The notes under the pieces: model-generated | Told to the model about the DNA's origin: nothing | Database searches by the model: none | What the model saw: only the letters and a program-made list of their open reading frames with translations | Position numbers and translations under genes: made by a program | Shown: one piece after another, positions 8,493 to 17,975 of the stretch | How positions within the stretch are numbered: the first letter of the stretch is position 1 | Layout of the letters: the number at the start of each line of letters is the position of its first letter | Source of the DNA: CAHJXF01 sp038225855 | Lineage (GTDB): Bacteria > Pseudomonadota > Gammaproteobacteria > Burkholderiales > Burkholderiaceae_D | Reading direction: 5' to 3' | Length of the DNA: 64,000 bases | Assembly (NCBI GenBank): GCA_038225855.1 | Contig: JBBRQU010000012.1 | Coordinates: forward strand, 25,495 to 89,494

Positions 8493-9998
8493 TCAGCCCG
8501 CGCGTGCCTTGAGGAAAGCCGTGAGCAACGGCACCGGACGGCCGGTCGCACCTTTCGCCGGTCCGCCCTTCCATGCGGTGCCGGCGATGTCCAGATGCGC
8601 CCACTTGTAGCTCTTGGCGTAGCGCGACAGAAAACACGCCGCCGTGATGCTGCCGCCGGGACGCCCGCCGATGTTGGCCATGTCGGCGAAGTTGGACTTC
8701 AACGCATCCTGATAGTCGTCGTCGAGCGGCATGCGCCAGGCAGGATCGTTGGCGGACTTCGAGGCGGCAATCAACTCGTCGGCCAGTGCCTCGTCGTTCG
8801 AGAACAGACCCGAGTTGACGTTGCCGAGCGCGATCACGCAGGCGCCGGTGAGGGTTGCGATGTCGACCACGGCCGCAGGCTTGAAGCGCTCGCTGTAGGT
8901 CAGCGCATCGCACAGGATCAGTCGGCCTTCGGCATCGGTGTTGAGGATCTCGATGGTCTGACCCGACATGCTGGTGACGATGTCGCCCGGCTTGACCGCG
9001 TTGCCCGACGGCATGTTCTCGCAAGTGGGAATGACGCCCACGACGTTGAGCTTCAGGCCCATCTCGGCGATCGCGCGGATCGTGCCGAGCACCGAGCCCG
9101 CGCCGCACATGTCGAATTTCATTTCGTCCATCGCTTCGCCCGGCTTGAGCGATATGCCACCCGTGTCGAACGTGATGCCCTTGCCGATCAGAACGACCGG
9201 CGCGTCCTTGGCCTTGCCGCCCGAATACGTGAGCACGATCAGCTTGGGCGGTTCGACCGAGGCCTTCGCGACTGCGAGCAGCGAGCCCATCTTGAGCGCC
9301 TCCATCTGCTTCATGTCGAGCACTTCGACCTTGAGTTTGAAGTCCTTCGCCATCTTCTTCGCGGTGTCGGCCAGATAGGTCGGCGTGCAGATGTTGGCAG
9401 GCAGGTTGCCCAAGGTCTTGGTCAGCTCGCAACCGTTGGCGAGCGCGACGCCTTCGGCCACTGCGGTCTTGATCGACGACGCGGCGGACCCTCCGGTCCT
9501 GTCGGTATCGGGAATGATGATCTTCGTCAGCGAGCCGGCATCTTCCTTTTTGCTCTTCAACCCGTCGCTGCGAAACACTGCTTCGCGCGCGGCGAGGATC
9601 AAGGCCTTGACATTGTCTGCGGTACTCGCATTCGCAATCGGCACCTCGGCGAGCGTGAAGAGCGCGTTGCCCGCACCAGTCGCGTCGAGCGCCTTGACTG
9701 CGGCGCGTACCGCTTCGGCGAAGCCCTTGGCCTTGAGATCTTCGTGTTTGCCCAGGCCCACGACCAGAACGCGATCGGCAAGAATGCCCGGCACTCCCGT
9801 GAGCATCAGTGTGCCGCCGCGTTTTGAGGGAAGGTCGCCGTTCTTCGACGCGGCGGCGAGCGCGCCATTCGATGCCGCGTCGATCAGGCTCGCTGAGGGC
9901 GTGAGCTTCTTGTCTGCATTGTTGTCGGCATACGCACCGACGACGACGCAGCCGCTCTTGATGCGGTCGGGCGTTCCGGCTTTCGTGCTAAATTCCAT
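8493..9998 (-). CDS. pepA: Leucyl aminopeptidase (M17)
   Basis: 501-residue cytoplasmic M17 aminopeptidase, a hexameric dinuclear-metal enzyme that removes N-terminal residues from peptides; in some bacteria PepA also binds DNA at recombination or promoter sites. The family signature NTDAEGRLILCDAL carries metal-binding Asp and Glu, and VLIGKGITFDTGGISLKP carries the other metal and catalytic residues. The ATG at 9998 starts MEFSTKAGTPDRIK. It is divergent from lptF, with about 200 bp between, of which 48 bp is a tandem repeat. Confidence 0.97.
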   Translation of the reverse strand: MEFSTKAGTPDRIKSGCVVVGAYADNNADKKLTPSASLIDAASNGALAAASKNGDLPSKRGGTLMLTGVPGILADRVLVVGLGKHEDLKAKGFAEAVRAAVKALDATGAGNALFTLAEVPIANASTADNVKALILAAREAVFRSDGLKSKKEDAGSLTKIIIPDTDRTGGSAASSIKTAVAEGVALANGCELTKTLGNLPANICTPTYLADTAKKMAKDFKLKVEVLDMKQMEALKMGSLLAVAKASVEPPKLIVLTYSGGKAKDAPVVLIGKGITFDTGGISLKPGEAMDEMKFDMCGAGSVLGTIRAIAEMGLKLNVVGVIPTCENMPSGNAVKPGDIVTSMSGQTIEILNTDAEGRLILCDALTYSERFKPAAVVDIATLTGACVIALGNVNSGLFSNDEALADELIAASKSANDPAWRMPLDDDYQDALKSNFADMANIGGRPGGSITAACFLSRYAKSYKWAHLDIAGTAWKGGPAKGATGRPVPLLTAFLKARAG

Positions 9999-10128
9999 GC
10001 GCGTTTCCTGTCTGGTGGTGTGTGATTAGCCCGCGATTATCTGGTTGCCGGCAGCGTTAGTCAAAGAGTCCGACCAGCGGGCGCATTTCCTTTCGCATCC
10101 GGGTCTGCCGATCGAGGTCCGGGTTGCT

Positions 10129-10176
10129 CGCATCGCAGCCCGCATTGCTGCCCGTATCGCAGCCCGCCTTGCAGCC
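10129..10176. repeat. 12-bp tandem repeat, four copies, in the lptF leader
   Basis: Contiguous units CGCATCGCAGCC, CGCATTGCTGCC, CGTATCGCAGCC and CGCCTTGCAGCC end 24 bases before the lptF ATG. They lie in the pepA-lptF intergenic region and so probably in the 5' untranslated leader of lptF, where copy number could affect expression. Confidence 0.85.
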
Positions 10177-10200
10177 TACCCTCGCATCCAACTTCATCCG

Positions 10201-11334
10201 ATGATCTTCGAACGCTCGCTCGTGCGCGAGCTCTTCAACACCGCGAGCGCGATCTTCATTGCGCTCTTGACCATCGTGTTGACGATCGCTCTGGTGCGCG
10301 TGCTCGGGCAGGCCGCGTCGGGGCAGGTGGACAACGGCGCGGTGCTCGCGCTGATCATGTTCGCATCGCTCAACAATCTGCCGGTGTTGTTGCAGCTCAC
10401 GGTGTTCGTCACCATCCTGCTGGCCTTGACGCGCAGCTTTCGCGACTCGGAGATGGTGGTGTGGCAATCGTCGGGTCTCGGCCTCACGCGCTGGCTGAGG
10501 CCGGTGATGCGCTTCGTGGTACCGGTCGCGTTGATCGTCGGCATCACCAGTCTCTTCATCACGCCCTGGGCTAATCGACAGTCCAGCGAATTCAAGGCGC
10601 GCTTCGAGCAGCGCAATGAAGTCGCGCGCGTCACGCCGGGACAGTTTCGCGAATCGGCCGACGGCTCCAAAGTCTTCTTCGTCGAGGGCTTCGATCCATC
10701 GACGGCGTCGGTGCAGAACGTGCTCGTCAATTCGGCCAGGGATGGCAAGGTCAGCGTGATCGTTTCGAAGACCGGCCACATCGAGCGGCAAGAAAACGGC
10801 GACGACTTCCTGATCATGAACAACGGGCGGCGCTATGAAGGCACGCCGGGTCGGCCCGACTACCGGATCATGGAGTTCGAGCGCTACGGCGTGAAGATCG
10901 AATCCAGGTCGCCCGATTTTTCCGGCGACGATTCGGCGCGCATCAAGTCGACCATGGATCTTCTGGCTGAAGGCACTTTGCGCGCCAAGGGCGAACTGGT
11001 GTGGCGCATCGGTTTGATGTTGTCGGTCGTCGCACTCGGAGTCCTCGCGATTCCGCTGTCGTTCGTCAACGCGCGTGCCGGGCGCTCGGCCAATCTGGTC
11101 GTTGCCTTGCTGGTTTACTTCGTCTACAACAACGCGTTGAACGTGATGCAAAGCTCGACTGCTCGGGGTCGGCTTTCGTTTGCGGTCGCATGGTGGCTGG
11201 TGCATGCGCTGGTGCTCGCGCTGGCGGTCGCGATGCTGGCGTGGCGTAATCGCGTACCGCAGTCGTGGCGCTCGCGGCTGCGGCGCGCGCGCGTCGGGTC
11301 GGCGAATGCGTCGAACGCGGCAACGGCATCATGA
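10201..11334 (+). CDS. lptF: LPS export ABC transporter permease LptF
   Basis: Inner-membrane permease of the LptB2FGC complex, which extracts lipopolysaccharide and pushes it across the periplasm. The 377-residue product starts MIFERSLVRELFNTASAIF. It has membrane helices at about 15-35, 55-75 and 100-120, a periplasmic beta-jellyroll domain, and three C-terminal helices (LMLSVVALGVLAIPLSFVNAR and following). The start is the ATG at 10201; an upstream TTG would translate the 12-bp repeat and is rejected. It overlaps lptG by 4 bp. Confidence 0.95.
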   Translation: MIFERSLVRELFNTASAIFIALLTIVLTIALVRVLGQAASGQVDNGAVLALIMFASLNNLPVLLQLTVFVTILLALTRSFRDSEMVVWQSSGLGLTRWLRPVMRFVVPVALIVGITSLFITPWANRQSSEFKARFEQRNEVARVTPGQFRESADGSKVFFVEGFDPSTASVQNVLVNSARDGKVSVIVSKTGHIERQENGDDFLIMNNGRRYEGTPGRPDYRIMEFERYGVKIESRSPDFSGDDSARIKSTMDLLAEGTLRAKGELVWRIGLMLSVVALGVLAIPLSFVNARAGRSANLVVALLVYFVYNNALNVMQSSTARGRLSFAVAWWLVHALVLALAVAMLAWRNRVPQSWRSRLRRARVGSANASNAATAS

Positions 11335-12458
11335 GAATCGGCATCGTCCAACGCTACCTCGCGCGCGAGATTCTGCTCGCGGTCGCGCTGGTGCTCGCAG
11401 CGCTGCTGGCGCTCTACACCACGTTCGACTTCATCAACGAGGTCAACGATGTCGGCAAGAACGGCTATCGACTCGAGCACGCCGCGCTTTTCGTGCTGCT
11501 GCAGATTCCCGCGCGCGCCTACGAACTGTTGCCGATCGCAGCCTTGATCGGGACCATTTACGCGCTCGCCCAACTCGCGTCGCATTCGGAATTCACGATC
11601 CTGCGGGTTGCGGGCCTCTCGACGCTCGGCGCGGTGCGCATGGTTCTCGTGCCCGGAGTGCTGCTCGTCGCGTTCACCTTTCTGCTCGGCGAAGTCGTGA
11701 CCCCGCAAGTCGAAACCCTGACCCAGAAGCTGCGGCTGAAAGCGGGCGCGGGTCCGGTGGCGCGCGGCCTGAAGAGCGGCCTGTGGGTCAAGGACACCGC
11801 GCGCGGACCCGACGGCAAAGTGCTGGTGCGCTTCGTGAACATCGGCGCGGTCGGCGCGGACAACAGTCTCGAGCGCGTCAAGGTCTATGAATTCGACGCG
11901 GCCCTGCGGCTGCAGAATGTTGCGTTCGCCGACCGCGGAACCTTCATGCCGCCGCGCTCGTGGCGGCTGTCGAACGTGACCGAAACGCGCTTCGTCAATC
12001 TGGGTGGCAGCGACGCGCCCGACAAGGTGGAGGTCACGAAGGAGCCCGATCGGCTGTGGCAATCCGAACTCAATCCGCAATTGCTCGCGGTCCTCACGGT
12101 CACTCCCGAACGCATGGCCGCGCGCAATCTGAACACCTACATTCATCACCTCGAAGACAACAAGCAGACCGCCGAGCGCTATCAGATCGCGTTCTGGAAA
12201 AAGATCATCTATCCGTTCGCCGTGCTGGTGATGATGGCGCTCGCATTGCCGTTCGCGTATCTGCATTTCCGAAGCGGCGGGATCAGCTTCAAGATCTTCG
12301 CGGGCATCATGATCGGCATTGGCTTCTATCTGCTCAACAATCTGTTCTCGCACGTGGGCCTGCTCAACACCTGGCCGCCGATCCTCTCGGCGGCGATGCC
12401 GAGCATCGTGGTGCTCGCCGCGGCGCTGCTCGCGCTGCGCTGGGTGGAACGACGATGA
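11331..12458 (+). CDS. lptG: LPS export ABC transporter permease LptG
   Basis: Second permease of the LPS export machine, 375 residues, with the same plan as LptF: N-terminal helices (ILLAVALVLAALLALYTTF), a GTIYALAQLASHSEFTILRV coupling-helix region, a periplasmic domain, and C-terminal helices (IIYPFAVLVMMALALPFAYL, FKIFAGIMIGIGFYLLNNLF). The ATG overlaps the lptF stop (ATGA), and its own stop overlaps the next ATG in the same way. This chain of ATGA junctions supports a single lptF-lptG-cbiX transcript. Confidence 0.95.
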   Translation: MRIGIVQRYLAREILLAVALVLAALLALYTTFDFINEVNDVGKNGYRLEHAALFVLLQIPARAYELLPIAALIGTIYALAQLASHSEFTILRVAGLSTLGAVRMVLVPGVLLVAFTFLLGEVVTPQVETLTQKLRLKAGAGPVARGLKSGLWVKDTARGPDGKVLVRFVNIGAVGADNSLERVKVYEFDAALRLQNVAFADRGTFMPPRSWRLSNVTETRFVNLGGSDAPDKVEVTKEPDRLWQSELNPQLLAVLTVTPERMAARNLNTYIHHLEDNKQTAERYQIAFWKKIIYPFAVLVMMALALPFAYLHFRSGGISFKIFAGIMIGIGFYLLNNLFSHVGLLNTWPPILSAAMPSIVVLAAALLALRWVERR

Positions 12459-12904
12459 CTGCGGCGCCGATGGCTCCAGCGACGGCCCAGGGTCGACGCC
12501 AGGGCATCATTCTGTTTGCGCACGGTGCGCGCGATGCGCGCTGGGCCGAACCGTTCGAGCGACTGCGGGATCGAGTCAGTGCGCGAGTCAATGCGTGCGT
12601 CGATGCGCAGGTCGCTTCGCCCATGCGCGATACCCGCGTCGCGTTGGCCTTTCTCGAATTGATGGAGCCCGGCCTCGACCGCGCGGCCGATGCGCTGATC
12701 GCCGATGGTTGCATGACGCTCGCGATCATCCCGATCTTCTTCGGTCAGGGTTCACATCTGCGGCGCGATCTTCCGTTGCTCGTCGAAAAACTTCGAGAGC
12801 GTCTGCCGACGATCGAGATCGGTGTGGCGGCCGCTGCTGGCGAAGACGATGACGTCCTCGATGCGATTGCCGACTACTGCGTGCGGGCCGCGATCTCCGC
12901 TTGA
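12455..12904 (+). CDS. CbiX-like sirohydrochlorin chelatase domain protein
   Basis: 149-residue single-domain member of the CbiX/SirB family, which inserts cobalt or iron into sirohydrochlorin. The opening GIILFAHGARDARWAEPFERL carries the conserved metal-binding His of the LFAHGARD motif, and the second motif region, IIPIFFGQGSHLRRDLP, contains the second conserved His. It is translationally coupled to lptG (ATGA). Which metal it inserts cannot be read from sequence. Residues encoded by the 12-bp repeat (RVSARVNACVDAQ) sit in a helix between the two motifs. Confidence 0.85.
   Translation: MTAAPMAPATAQGRRQGIILFAHGARDARWAEPFERLRDRVSARVNACVDAQVASPMRDTRVALAFLELMEPGLDRAADALIADGCMTLAIIPIFFGQGSHLRRDLPLLVEKLRERLPTIEIGVAAAAGEDDDVLDAIADYCVRAAISA
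12573..12608. repeat. 12-bp tandem repeat inside the CbiX-like gene
   Basis: Three diverged units: GAGTCAGTGCGC, GAGTCAATGCGT, GCGTCGATGCGC. Each encodes a VxAx four-residue step, so reading frame is preserved. Confidence 0.6.
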
Positions 12905-12921
12905 GCGCGAAGCCAGGTCAC

Positions 12922-12946
12922 AAAAAAACCCCCGACAAGTCGGGGG
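12922..12946 (-). terminator. Rho-independent terminator for the PEP-CTERM gene
   Basis: CCCCCGA / CAAG / TCGGGGG hairpin. Read on the minus strand it is followed by seven T residues (A7 on the plus strand), a classical intrinsic terminator about 30 bases after the PEP-CTERM stop. It may also slow plus-strand transcripts leaving cbiX. Confidence 0.85.
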
Positions 12947-12977
12947 TTCGAAGAATGACGGGACGCGTACTGCGCGA

Positions 12978-14414
12978 TCAAGTCTGCTTGCGTCGGCGCG
13001 AGAAGGCGAGTCCGGCAAGCCCCAGGCCGAGTAGCGCGAGCGTTGCGGGCTCGGGAACCGGTGCCCGCACGAACTGGACTCGAGCCGTATAGAAATCGAA
13101 ATTTCTGGTGGCGTCCGGGTTGTCGCCCGTCGAGTTCGAGTTGTCTCCCCAGGTCGGGTACCAGACGTCGTTCCACGACGTCAGACCGATGTAGTCGCCG
13201 AACTGGTTGCCGTTGGCAACCAGGGTGGAATCCGAGGATCCCTGGCTGATCAATTGATTGGCAACGAAGCTCAGGCCGCCGTCGAAGCTGACCGTGCCGA
13301 AGAGCTGAACCTTGACGTTGTTGGGATCGTTGCGCGCGTCGTACCAGAAAATTCCGATGTCGCCGGTCACGGGATCGACCGAGATCTTCGGGAAGAACTG
13401 GCTTCGGATCGTGTTGTCGTCGTTGACCTTGAGTGGAGCGCTCCACGATGCGCCGTCGTTGTCGGAGAATCGAACGAAGATGTTCGTGTCGTTGCTCGCT
13501 AGGGTCGCCCGGTCCGTATAGACCAGGTACAGACGTCCGTTGTGCACCCCGCCGCTGGTGTCGTAGCCAAGGCCGGCTTCAGCATCGATGGTGCGCGAGT
13601 TCTGCGCGGGAATCGGTGCGAAGCCACCGACGTTGGTGCTGGTCGCCACCGTCTGTGCGGCGAATGCGCCACCCACGCCAGTCGTATTCAGGTTCGTGAA
13701 TATGGTCGACGGTCCCACGCCACCGCTCGGGTTCTGATAGGTCACCAACACCTTGCCGTTCGGGCCAACGACCACGTCGCCGAAGTTTCCAGCGTTCGTC
13801 GACTGTTCTGCGGAGAAGGCGCCGATGGCGCCCAGTCCCGTGACCACAGCGCCTCTGGCACTGATCAGGTTGTTGGTCCCCAGATAGGAGATCCAGGTAT
13901 TGCTTGTTCCCGCTCCGGTGCCCGGACCGGTCACGATGGTCGGCTGGTCTCGAGCCGCGAACGTGGCCACGTTGGAAAATGTCGTGCCGCCATTGACGCT
14001 GTTCGCGACGACCACGCCGCTGATGGCGCTGTTGATGTAGGTGATGAACAGATTGCCGAAGCGATCGAAATGCGCGCTCGGGTCGCAGCATGCCGCCGTG
14101 ATATCCGCTCCGGTCGCTACCAGACGCGTAGTCCAGGTCAGACCACCATTGAAACTGGTCGCGCCGAAAAGACCCGCTCCTACGCCTGACTGCTGATTGT
14201 TGGAGAACGCGAACAGGTTCAACGGATTGGTCGGGTTGATGGCGATCGCTTCCTCGGCCTGATATCCGGGTGCGCGGCTGATGTTCACGTTCGGTCCGAC
14301 GACCAGGACCGCAAAGACATCCGCGCTCGCCACCAAGGCCAACGAACTCAGTACTGCAGTACACAGCAATCGCGCGCGACTGCGGCCTGCACCAATGCAT
14401 GCCTGACGATTCAT
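12978..14414 (-). CDS. PEP-CTERM sorting domain protein with sialidase-like repeats
   Basis: Exported 478-residue protein. It has an N-terminal signal (LLCTAVLSSLALVASADVFA), a long body of repeats resembling BNR/sialidase propeller blades (TSFNGGLTWTTRLV, NSVNGGTTFSNV, FSDNDGASWSAP, VSFDGGLSFVAN), and a C-terminal PEP-CTERM signal: VPEPATLALLGLG, then a hydrophobic helix and an Arg-rich tail. PEP-CTERM tails are recognised by exosortase, which is not in the window. The start is the ATG at 14414, preceded by AGGGAGAAAAAA; the longer frame is rejected. Asp-box-like blades suggest carbohydrate or surface binding, but the role is unknown. Confidence 0.88.
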   Translation of the reverse strand: MNRQACIGAGRSRARLLCTAVLSSLALVASADVFAVLVVGPNVNISRAPGYQAEEAIAINPTNPLNLFAFSNNQQSGVGAGLFGATSFNGGLTWTTRLVATGADITAACCDPSAHFDRFGNLFITYINSAISGVVVANSVNGGTTFSNVATFAARDQPTIVTGPGTGAGTSNTWISYLGTNNLISARGAVVTGLGAIGAFSAEQSTNAGNFGDVVVGPNGKVLVTYQNPSGGVGPSTIFTNLNTTGVGGAFAAQTVATSTNVGGFAPIPAQNSRTIDAEAGLGYDTSGGVHNGRLYLVYTDRATLASNDTNIFVRFSDNDGASWSAPLKVNDDNTIRSQFFPKISVDPVTGDIGIFWYDARNDPNNVKVQLFGTVSFDGGLSFVANQLISQGSSDSTLVANGNQFGDYIGLTSWNDVWYPTWGDNSNSTGDNPDATRNFDFYTARVQFVRAPVPEPATLALLGLGLAGLAFSRRRKQT

Positions 14415-14667
14415 TTTTTTCTCCCTGTTGACCGCGAGGCTGTCGCGGTTTCGTTTTCCGTCGGTCCAGGGCACCTCACGGCGCGCAAGATCATCGGGAA
14501 ACGCGAACCAAGCGAAAAATATGCCAGCAATGAATTGCGTCATTCATTCCGTGGGTTAAGGGAGCGCGTGTTTTCTTTCTTGATCGCGATCGTAAAATTC
14601 GTCGACACTTTTCAGAGCGAAAAGCGACCCCTATCCGCATTTTTTTCGGCTTGGATGGAAACCAATG

Positions 14668-14682
14668 CCCGCCAGGGGCGGG
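14668..14682 (-). terminator. Possible terminator hairpin after purB
   Basis: CCCGCC / AGG / GGCGGG hairpin 26 bases past the purB stop on the minus strand. It is followed by only a weak T-rich run, so function is uncertain. No gene is seen between 14415 and 14707. Confidence 0.35.
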
Positions 14683-14707
14683 TTGAGATGCGGGCTTTCG
14701 CCGCGGA

Positions 14708-16162
14708 CTATGCGATGCGCGCAGCGAGGCGGGCGGCGTCGCCGATGTAGGTCGACGGCGTGAGCCCAAGCAGTCGTTGCTTGTCTTCGTCCGGAAGCGC
14801 AAGGCCCATGATGAAAGTGCGCAGCGCGTCTTGCGAAATGCCTGTCCCTCGGGTCAAGGCCTTGAGCTGCTCGTAGGGATTTTCGATGCCGTAGCGACGC
14901 ATCACGGTTTGCACCGGCTCGGCCAGCACCTCCCATGCCGAGTCCAGATCGGCCGCGATGCGCGTGCGATCGAGTTGAAGTTTCGACAGTCCACGCAGAC
15001 ACGACTCCCAGGCGACCAGGCAATAACCGAAGGCCGCGCCGACGTTGCGCAGCACCGTCGAATCGCTGAGGTCGCGTTGCCAGCGCGATACCGGCAGCTT
15101 GTCGGACATGTGACGCAGCATGGCGTTGGCGAGTCCGAGGTTGCCTTCGGAATTCTCGAAGTCGATCGGGTTGACCTTGTGCGGCATGGTCGACGATCCG
15201 ATCTCGCCCTGCTTGAGCTTCTGCCTGAAGTAACCGAGCGAGATGTAGCCCCACAGATCGCGATCGAGATCGAGCACGATGCTGTTGGCGCGCGCGATCG
15301 CGTCGAACAGTTCGGCCATCCAGTCGTGCGGCTCGATCTGGATTGTGTACGGATTGAACGTCAGTCCGAGGTCGTCCTCGACAACGCGCCGCGAGAACGC
15401 TTCCCAGTCGAGAGCGGGGCAGGCGATGCGATGGGCGTTGTAGTTGCCCACCGCGCCGTTCATCTTGGCGAGCACCTCGACGTGCGCGATGCGCGCGATC
15501 GCGCGACCCAGCCGTGCCGCCACGTTGGCCATTTCCTTGCCCATCGTCGTCGGACTCGCGCACTGGCCGTGCGTGCGCGACATCATCGCGACGTCGGCAT
15601 GCTGATGCGCGAGCTCGATCAGTCGCGCGTGCATCGTTTGCAGCGTCGGCACGACAACGTCGTCGCGCGCGGCCTTGATCATCAACCCGTGCGAAGTGTT
15701 GTTGATGTCTTCGGAGGTGCACGCGAAATGGATGAACTCGCTTGCCTTCGTCATCTCGCGTGCGACTACGGACAAAGGCGCGGTCGATGCGGCGGAAGAT
15801 GCCTCGATCGATGCCGCAGCGATCGCTTCCTTCATCCAGTATTCGACCGCCTTCACATCGTGATTGGTCGTCGCCTCGATCGTCTTGATGCGCGCCGCGT
15901 CGGTATCGGAAAAATTCGCGACGAGATCGGCCAGCCAACTTTTTGTCGCCGTCGAAAAGCGTGGCAGTTCCTTGAGACCGGCTTCCGACAGTGCGAGCAG
16001 CCAGGCCACCTCGACGCGTACGCGGTGACGCATGAAAGCGGCCTCGGACAAGAGCGGACGCAGGCGATCGACCTTCTTCGCATAGCGGCCGTCCAGCGGC
16101 GAGAGGGCGTTGAGCGCGAAGTCGCTTGCGGACGCTTCCGTCGAAGGCGGATCGATGGGCAT
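14708..16162 (-). CDS. purB: Adenylosuccinate lyase
   Basis: 484-residue cytoplasmic enzyme of the fumarase/aspartase superfamily. It catalyses two purine steps: SAICAR to AICAR, and adenylosuccinate to AMP. The superfamily signature SSTMPHKVNPIDFENSEGN is present, as are SRTHGQCASPTTMGKEMAN and the N-terminal LSPLDGRYAKKV of the long PurB subtype found in E. coli. The ATG at 16162 gives a normal N-terminus. The gene stands alone on the minus strand. Confidence 0.97.
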   Translation of the reverse strand: MPIDPPSTEASASDFALNALSPLDGRYAKKVDRLRPLLSEAAFMRHRVRVEVAWLLALSEAGLKELPRFSTATKSWLADLVANFSDTDAARIKTIEATTNHDVKAVEYWMKEAIAAASIEASSAASTAPLSVVAREMTKASEFIHFACTSEDINNTSHGLMIKAARDDVVVPTLQTMHARLIELAHQHADVAMMSRTHGQCASPTTMGKEMANVAARLGRAIARIAHVEVLAKMNGAVGNYNAHRIACPALDWEAFSRRVVEDDLGLTFNPYTIQIEPHDWMAELFDAIARANSIVLDLDRDLWGYISLGYFRQKLKQGEIGSSTMPHKVNPIDFENSEGNLGLANAMLRHMSDKLPVSRWQRDLSDSTVLRNVGAAFGYCLVAWESCLRGLSKLQLDRTRIAADLDSAWEVLAEPVQTVMRRYGIENPYEQLKALTRGTGISQDALRTFIMGLALPDEDKQRLLGLTPSTYIGDAARLAARIA

Positions 16163-16401
16163 CGTGGAAAGTGGCAGGGGGCGGTCGCGGACGCGGGCCG
16201 CATCACGCGAAGGGTTGGACCGCAGCGCGGCGGCGCCGAGTTTAGCATCGCGCCCGGCATCATTGCCGCGTTGTCACTGTCTCGCGAAGAGCCACGCGCA
16301 GCAGGCGATTCGGGGCATCTCCGAGGTATCCCGAGGCGCTTTGAGTGCATGTACCCGATGCTATACTGCGGCGCCCTCATCGCCAGACCCACACCCCAAA
16401 A

Positions 16402-17013
16402 ATGAAGTTGATCGGCTCGAACACCAGCCCGTACGTGCGCAAGGTGCGCATCGTCATGGCCGAAAAGAAATTGGACTACCAGTACGAGCTCGAGGACGTC
16501 TGGAGCGACGCGACGACCATCGGCGCATCCAATCCGCTCGGCAAGGTGCCTTGCCTGATCATGGAAGACGGCGGCGCGGTGTTCGATTCGCGCGTCATCG
16601 TCGAATATCTCGACACGTTGACGCCGGTCGGCAAGCTGATTCCCGCGAGCGGGCGCGAGCGTGCCGAAGTGAAGTGCTGGGAAGCGCTTGCCGATGGCTT
16701 GCTCGATGCGGGCATCCTGATGCGTCTCGAAGAAACGCAGCGCCAGCCGGAGGAACGCAGTTCGAAGTGGGTCACGCATCAACGCAAGAAGATCGACGCC
16801 GGCATGCATGCGATCTCGACCGGCCTGGGCGAAGGCGCGTGGTGCAATGGTTCGCATTACACGCTGGCCGACATCGCGGTCGGTTGCGCGCTCGGATGGA
16901 TTGCGTTCCGCTTCCCCGACATCGCGTGGCAAGACGAGTATCCCAATCTCGCGCGGCTGACCGACAAACTCGCCGAGCGTCCTTCGTTTCGAGAGACCGT
17001 TCCGAAGGCTTGA
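16402..17013 (+). CDS. Glutathione S-transferase family protein
   Basis: 203-residue GST with an N-terminal thioredoxin-fold domain (KLIGSNTSPYVRKVRIVMAEK, NPLGKVPCLIMEDG, VFDSRVIVEYLD) and a C-terminal helical domain (YTLADIAVGCALGWIAFRFP). The Ser of SPYVRK is the likely glutathione-activating residue and the cis-Pro of KVPCL is present. It resembles YibF-type GSTs; substrate unknown. The start is the ATG at 16402. It is convergent with the IclR gene with only 22 bp between the stops. Confidence 0.9.
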   Translation: MKLIGSNTSPYVRKVRIVMAEKKLDYQYELEDVWSDATTIGASNPLGKVPCLIMEDGGAVFDSRVIVEYLDTLTPVGKLIPASGRERAEVKCWEALADGLLDAGILMRLEETQRQPEERSSKWVTHQRKKIDAGMHAISTGLGEGAWCNGSHYTLADIAVGCALGWIAFRFPDIAWQDEYPNLARLTDKLAERPSFRETVPKA

Positions 17014-17035
17014 GCGTTGTCGTTGGCGAGGCGGG

Positions 17036-17812
17036 CTAACGCGCCCCGATCGCGGCCGAGATCCGCGCGGCGGTGGCGGTCAGTTCGCCGATCCACACGT
17101 CCTTCAATCGATCCGCCGGGGCCGTGAGCGAAAGGCCCGCCACCAGCTTGCCGTCGTCGTCGCGAATCGCGGCCGCGATACATCGAACGCCGATCTCGAG
17201 TTCTTCGTTGTCGCGCGAATAGCCGCGGGTGCGGACTTGCGACAATTCCCTTTCGAGACGCGCGAGTTCGGTGATGCTGTTCTCGGTATGACCGGCGAGC
17301 CCTGTGCGCATCGCGTAACTGCGGACCTGTCGCGCGTCGTCGGCCGATAGAAATAATTTGCCGACCGACGTCAGATGAAGCGGCGCACGACCGCCGATCG
17401 CACGCACCACCTGCACGCCCGAGAATTCGTTGTAGGCCCGCTCGACGTAGATGATCTCGTCGCCCTGGCGCACCGACAGGTTGACGGTCTGCCCCGTGCT
17501 CTTGTGCAGGGCGCGCATCGGCTCGAGCGCCGCGTCGCGCACCGACAGCCGGGATTTGACGATGTTGCCTAGTTCGAGCAGCCGCATGCCCAGGCGATAT
17601 TGCCCGGGCTCCGTGCGGTCCACGAAGCGCCCGAGCACCATGTCGTTGAGAATGCGATGCGCGGTCGACGGATGCAGTCCGGTCGTTTGCGCGAGTTGTC
17701 GCAGGCTGACCGGGTCGCGTTCCTTTGCGAGCGCGTCGATCAGCGTCAGCATGCGCTCGATGACCTGAATGGTCGGGGTGCGTGGCGCGATCTTCGGAGA
17801 CAGAGGAGTCAT
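17036..17812 (-). CDS. IclR family transcriptional regulator
   Basis: 258-residue regulator with an N-terminal winged HTH (VIERMLTLIDALAKERDPVSLRQLAQTTGLHPSTAHRILN region, residues 17-55) and a C-terminal ligand-binding domain (MRALHKSTGQTVNLSVRQGD, YSRDNEELEIGVRCIAAAIRD). IclR proteins bind small metabolites and control catabolic operons. The target is unknown: neighbours are a GST gene and, divergently, the glycine-zipper protein, about 160 bp away. Confidence 0.92.
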   Translation of the reverse strand: MTPLSPKIAPRTPTIQVIERMLTLIDALAKERDPVSLRQLAQTTGLHPSTAHRILNDMVLGRFVDRTEPGQYRLGMRLLELGNIVKSRLSVRDAALEPMRALHKSTGQTVNLSVRQGDEIIYVERAYNEFSGVQVVRAIGGRAPLHLTSVGKLFLSADDARQVRSYAMRTGLAGHTENSITELARLERELSQVRTRGYSRDNEELEIGVRCIAAAIRDDDGKLVAGLSLTAPADRLKDVWIGELTATAARISAAIGAR

Positions 17813-17975
17813 GGGTAAGCGATCGTCGCGGAGAATTCTAAACTGTGGCCTTGGGCGAGTCGGCCCTTACACTCACCGCGGGCGGGGAACCGCCGCGGCA
17901 CGCGCGCGTCTGATCATGATCGACGCTGTGCGGCGCAGGGTCGGACGCAATCGATGGAATCAACGGGAGAATGCA

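Noticed and set aside
14777..16405. 542-codon plus-strand frame over purB
   Set aside because: Mirror of purB codons; composition not protein-like.
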